Part shown: piece after piece, positions 60,001 to 64,000 of the stretch
How positions within the stretch are numbered: position 1 is the first letter of the stretch
How the letters are laid out: the number at the start of each line of letters is the position of its first letter
Source: Nymphaea colorata
Lineage: Eukaryota; Streptophyta; Magnoliopsida; Nymphaeales; Nymphaeaceae
DNA length: 64,000 nt
Reading direction: 5' to 3'
Assembly: GCF_008831285.2 (NCBI RefSeq)
Contig: NC_045140.1
Span: 14,369,796-14,433,795, forward strand
Made by a program: the position numbers and the translations under genes
The notes under the pieces: model-generated
What the model was told of the DNA's origin: nothing
Seen by the model: only the letters and a program-made list of their open reading frames with translations
Databases searched by the model: none

Positions 60001-63000
60001 TAATCTGAACCCTATCGAGAACAGCCCAGTGTCCCTAAAGCAGGGGTGGGTGTTTGCCATTAATTCTCTTTTTATTTCTTCTCAGACGTTGAACCTTCTG
60101 ATTTCTCAAGTTGCAGAAGCTGCAGGGAAATAAACGCCCAAATGAATGGTGCATACCTAGAAGTGCGGATGTATCGGATGAATGAGCTATAGAGTAACAT
60201 GCAGCATCTGGCGGGTGTGAAACATTTCGGTTTTGTGATTTTTCCTTTTTGAAATTTAATCATCGCTTCTAGGTGTCTCGGCCCAAGTTTGGTTTTCTTC
60301 CTGTGTCATACGATCGATCTGATTTTGAAGATCTGCATAAAGATAAAGGGATTACAGTCCTTCAACTCCGACTTTTTTCCTTTCCATTTTAAATACTAGT
60401 TACTGTCCGACTAATGAAAATATATCGATAAACAAAAATCTGTATTAGTTCCTGAACTTTAATTGTTTCTGGAGAAGATAGCCTCACAGTACTGTGAAGG
60501 AACACCATCCTGCCAATCCGCACGCCCTTAGAGTCAAAAGTAGTGAGCAGAGGAAAGAAGACAAGGGTATGGTGGGGGGGCGGCTCTAGAGAAAGGAAAA
60601 AGGACCTTTACATGGTTCTTTTAATTTACAGCTATCAGAAGGTTAAAAAAAAAAAAAAAAAGTAAACTCATATTCCTTCGAATCTGCAGATTTTGACTAG
60701 AGATCTTTAGACTCGAGATCGCTCGATCCCATGATCATCAAGCTGAAAAACTGTTTCCTGGCGAGCAGATTTCTAATTCGTCGACGTTTGTGTTCGAGTC
60801 CACATCAAAGATGAAGCGAAAGTAAGAACATGTCTACCTTCAAGATTAAATTTGATAAAGCAAAAAAAAAATTATTGTTGAAAAGCTGGATTTGTGATTC
60901 AGAAAAAGCCAGGTCGAAACAAACTCGCTGTCCTTGAAATGGAGTTTCTCTAGGAATCGAGTCTGCACTGCAGCGGCGACGTCAGCCGAGTCGGAGGAGC
61001 ATTGGATTCCCCTGCAACGAGTCCCGAGTGGGAATTTAAAAAAAGGAACGTCATGCTCATAACGGTTGCGCCAACCACCGACCAGGCGGACGACGGCCCT
61101 GCAGTCAACGGCTCTCTTCTTTGCCCTTCCCCACCCTTCCCTCTTTCTTATTAATTTTTTATTTTTTATTCTTTCTGAAACCGGAAAAAAAGAAGAGAAA
61201 AAAGAAAAGGACGCGGGTACGTAAAAAATTCCCTGTCCGGGCGGTGCCCCCTGACTGTGATGAAGACGACATTGGGGCTTGACTTTTCAATTGACGAAAA
61301 GCCCCACTTTCACATTCTTTCCGTGCCCTGACCGGCTCTCTCAATTATTAGGCTGCTCGGAGCACTTTCTTTCTTTCTTTCTTTATTTTCCGGCAGACCG
61401 TTACTTCAAATATATTAACTTAAATTTGGGCTACACATATATAAGATTGGCATTCGATTTTTTTTTCATGGAAATTATGAAATCCAACAAACATGTTCAA
61501 ATCAACCACACACACGTATATATATAAAGAATTGGACCATTTTTTTTTCTCTTCGACACAGAGGAGGAGCATAAAACGCCAAGGGATTGCAGATCCGAAG
61601 TCCCAATCAGCGCGGTCTCTTATGTCATCTCCTGCAAATAAGAAAGAGAAGAACTAACGATAAACATTAGAATACTACAAATTTGGTGGAACATTACAAG
61701 GCCGTTGATAGTCCCCTCCGCCTCATCAGGCGTTCGAATCCCCTGTCCCCAGTCCTAATAAACCCAAGATTCGGTTTTCCCCTTCTATTTTGGAGCACAT
61801 TTTGCAACACCGTTGAGGCCCGGCATCCGACCGAACTAAGGCTCAATAAAGTTTGAGTTTGGGCGGCTGCAAAGTTCTTGTCGAAAGTTCAAGCCTTGTC
61901 AGCTTAGTTATCAAGTCAAACTTGGCCATCAACTTTATATTCATCGGCTACCCGGTTTGATCTCCAACCACATTTAAAACCTTTAACCTTTTATATTTTA
62001 ATATTTAAAAGACCATTAACAACATGTCAAGAGTTTTTAAGGGTGTTATTGGCTTGGCGACACATAAAGAGTTTTTAAGTGAGTCATCAGTGATGCATCA
62101 AAAGTTTTTAAATGAGCCAATTAAAAGTGTCATATATGTATATGTAGAGAGAGCCAAGTCAGGCAGCCAAGACCTGGCTGGGCTAGCCCAGCCTTGGATT
62201 TTTTTTTTTTTAAATCGGGTTGGCTCAGGTGTCAAAGAAACAATCCAACCTAATCCATCACAGGCTGAGTACCCAACTACGCATTGAATACCTGAGCTTC
62301 ATGGATAGGATAATATCCAAACTGTTTGGTAACAATCCGCGTTAAATTACTAAATACGAATCGAATTTAAGGTTCCGGCGAACACAAATAGTGCTGCAGG
62401 AAAGAAAAGAAAAATAGAGGGAGGGGGGACTCGAATATAAAAAAAAAAAACCTAAATGACCGTTTTCTGTGTATAGAATCGAGTTTGGAGCATGATGGTT
62501 TGGTTATTCTGAAGTGGGGTGCTTCTTTCTGGGGGCTTATATTAATATATTGGTGTTGGGGAAAGTAAGTAGGTTAAGATTCAGAGCAAATCCGCTCCAT
62601 CTTCTGTTCTAGCAGCCCTATGAACATAAAATACATTAGAAGAAAGAGAGAGGGAAATGGGGCAAGTTGAGCGGATCTTTTTCTGAGCACAACGGAAAGT
62701 TGATTCCGGGGGTTAGATATTTTATAACCATAACCAAAAGAAAAGATGAGAAACGGAAAGAGGTTGATGGGCTTAATTTTTATTTTGAGAAAATGACGTA
62801 GCCGGATAGAGAGAGAGAGAGAGTGGTTGAGAGGGCGTTATCATCGTTGCTTTTTTGGGGGCAGCGGCTCAAAGTTGCCGCCGGCCCTACTCGCCCTGGC
62901 CGGTGGGGTCACCAACCCATCATTCATCGATTCGACGCGCTCCTTATATCTATCTTTTCTCCTTATGTATTGATATATTCGTATAAACGTCAAAACAGAC

Positions 63001-63339
63001 GATTTTTGCATTCGAAAACGGTTATATGAATCAATCATCTTATATGGACGTTCCGTATTGCTTCCGATGGATGGTATGGAACTAAGATTGTTATTAATAT
63101 GGGCACAGTCCCGGGGAAGGTCCTACCGGAGGAGGCCTTTTTTTTTTTTTCCGATGGTAACAAAAGTCAACGAGGGTATGGGGGCATCTCGGGGAGGGGA
63201 GGGTGGAATGGTAATTTTGCGCGGGAAGTATATGCTGTCAGCTGGGCTGCGGATCTCGAGGGTTGGAAAAAATAAAATAAGGGAAGGAGGAGATGCGTTT
63301 GTCGTGGAATTGGAAGAGTGGGGTTCAGGCTGGCAGCTT
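57086..63339. other. Intergenic region right of HMA1
   Basis: 57086-57260 is the likely HMA1 3' UTR. The rest has short open frames only. The best of them, minus-strand 57785-58096 and 58118-58366, have no recognised family. Simple repeats include poly(A) at 60645-60661 and TTTC units near 61365. No transposon with clear ends was seen. Confidence 0.4.
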
Positions 63340-63525
63340 GATGACGTGGCCGCAACGGTTATGGTTTCGAGCGGAGGGGGAGGGGTGCCCCGCCGACGTG
63401 GCTCCATCGCTGGGCCCCACACCATCGGCCCCCCCCCCCACCCCCGCGGTCTCTGCTGGAGGTGGCAACCCCCTTCCCACGTGCATCGTATGACGTGGAC
63501 TGTTATTCTTCTGCCACGTGTTCTC
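63340..63525. promoter_or_regulatory. Cluster of ACGT-core boxes (ABRE/G-box type)
   Basis: Five ACGT cores in about 180 bp: GACGTGGC at 63343-63350 and 63395-63402, CACGTG at 63478-63483, GACGTGGA at 63492-63499, and CACGTG (in CCACGTGT) at 63515-63520. Such clusters bind bZIP/bHLH factors in ABA- or light-responsive plant promoters. A CT-rich stretch follows (63570-63660), suggesting a 5' leader of a plus-strand gene beyond the window. Confidence 0.5.
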
Positions 63526-64000
63526 ACATTTTTTCATTTCTTTTTGGACTCCTTCCGCTTCACGTTTTTCTCCTTCTCTCTCTCTCTCTCGATCTTTTTT
63601 GTTTTTTTTTTTTAATCTCCTTTTGTCTTTGTCTCTGTACCCTCTCGTTTTATCATTTTTTAATTAAAAAAATACCGTTGTTTATTAAAATAATTTCTTT
63701 TGGTCGAGGGCTGGACCCGACCTTTTTTTTTTCTTTTTCTTTTTCTTTTGCTCCCCCCCTCGTGTGGGCAGAGACCGACAGTGCCCACGTCCGAGTCCTT
63801 CCCTTTTCCCTTTCTATTTCTCTCTTGGCCAGCCAACCTCTATCTTGCGTTGCGGCTTCTTAGGCTTTTGAAGAAAAGGAATTTATATCTCTCAAACGCA
63901 TCATCGGCTTTCCTTTTTCTGGGATGCTTTCTGTTTCCTTTTTCTTTGCGAGGGGAATCGTCGGTGCTTTCCTTTTCGTTGGAAGGGATTTCTAGACAAG
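63526..64000. other. Pyrimidine-rich putative leader at the right edge
   Basis: Long CT and T runs (63573-63615, 63720-63750) with no recognisable coding sequence. Its position after the ACGT cluster suggests proximal promoter and 5' UTR of an adjoining gene, but no start codon with a convincing protein was found before the window ends. Confidence 0.35.

Noticed and set aside
61729-61745. GGCGTTCGAATCCCC as a tRNA or SINE B box
   Set aside because: No A box, no cloverleaf and no tail or TSD could be fitted around it.
63058-63863. Long frames near the right edge on both strands
   Set aside because: They arise from GC-rich then CT-rich low-complexity sequence; Phe/Ser/Leu-rich translations without features.

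Overview
This is plant nuclear DNA. It has intron-rich genes with GT-AG junctions, Ty1/copia and LINE retroelements, a hAT-type MITE and many simple repeats. The proteins are plant-specific types: a chloroplast-type HMA1 metal ATPase, a PTEN2 phosphatase, a small-RNA-degrading nuclease and C2 proteins with Pro/Tyr-rich tails. The long TE-filled introns fit a mid-sized to large seed-plant genome. I cannot name the species. No RNA gene, CRISPR array or bacterial feature was seen.

Layout. (1) 536-5575 (+): small RNA degrading nuclease (SDN), whose N-terminus probably lies left of the window. (2) 7110-5852 (-): C2-domain gene A, compact, seven exons, convergent with SDN. (3) 9050-10600: decayed LINE; then a hairpin-rich intergenic stretch. 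(4) 12999-25293 (+): C2-domain gene B, an inverted head-to-head paralog of A with the same seven-exon structure. Two copia elements sit in its introns: an older antisense one in intron 2 (13260-18687, TSD AGAAA) and a younger sense one in intron 3 (19046-24546, TSD GTTGT). (5) 25300-31370: no clear gene, but a mosaic of locally duplicated blocks and shuffled PTEN2 pieces. (6) 37059-31370 (-): PTEN2, 12 coding exons, 606 aa as assembled. (7) 41199-57085 (+): HMA1, 13 coding exons, 825 aa as assembled, divergent from PTEN2. (8) 57086-64000: intergenic, ending in a cluster of ACGT boxes that looks like the promoter of a gene beyond the right edge.

The genes do not form a pathway; they are ordinary neighbours. 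The most informative part is the C2 pair. Gene A preserves what looks like the pre-insertion form of gene B. It shows that both insertions were precise and left the coding frame open, but that splice signals in B have been altered: a copia LTR end now abuts exon 4 and the exon 6 acceptor has lost its AG. Exon limits were read by eye from splice dinucleotides, reading phase and family similarity. Difference counts between repeats are also by eye.
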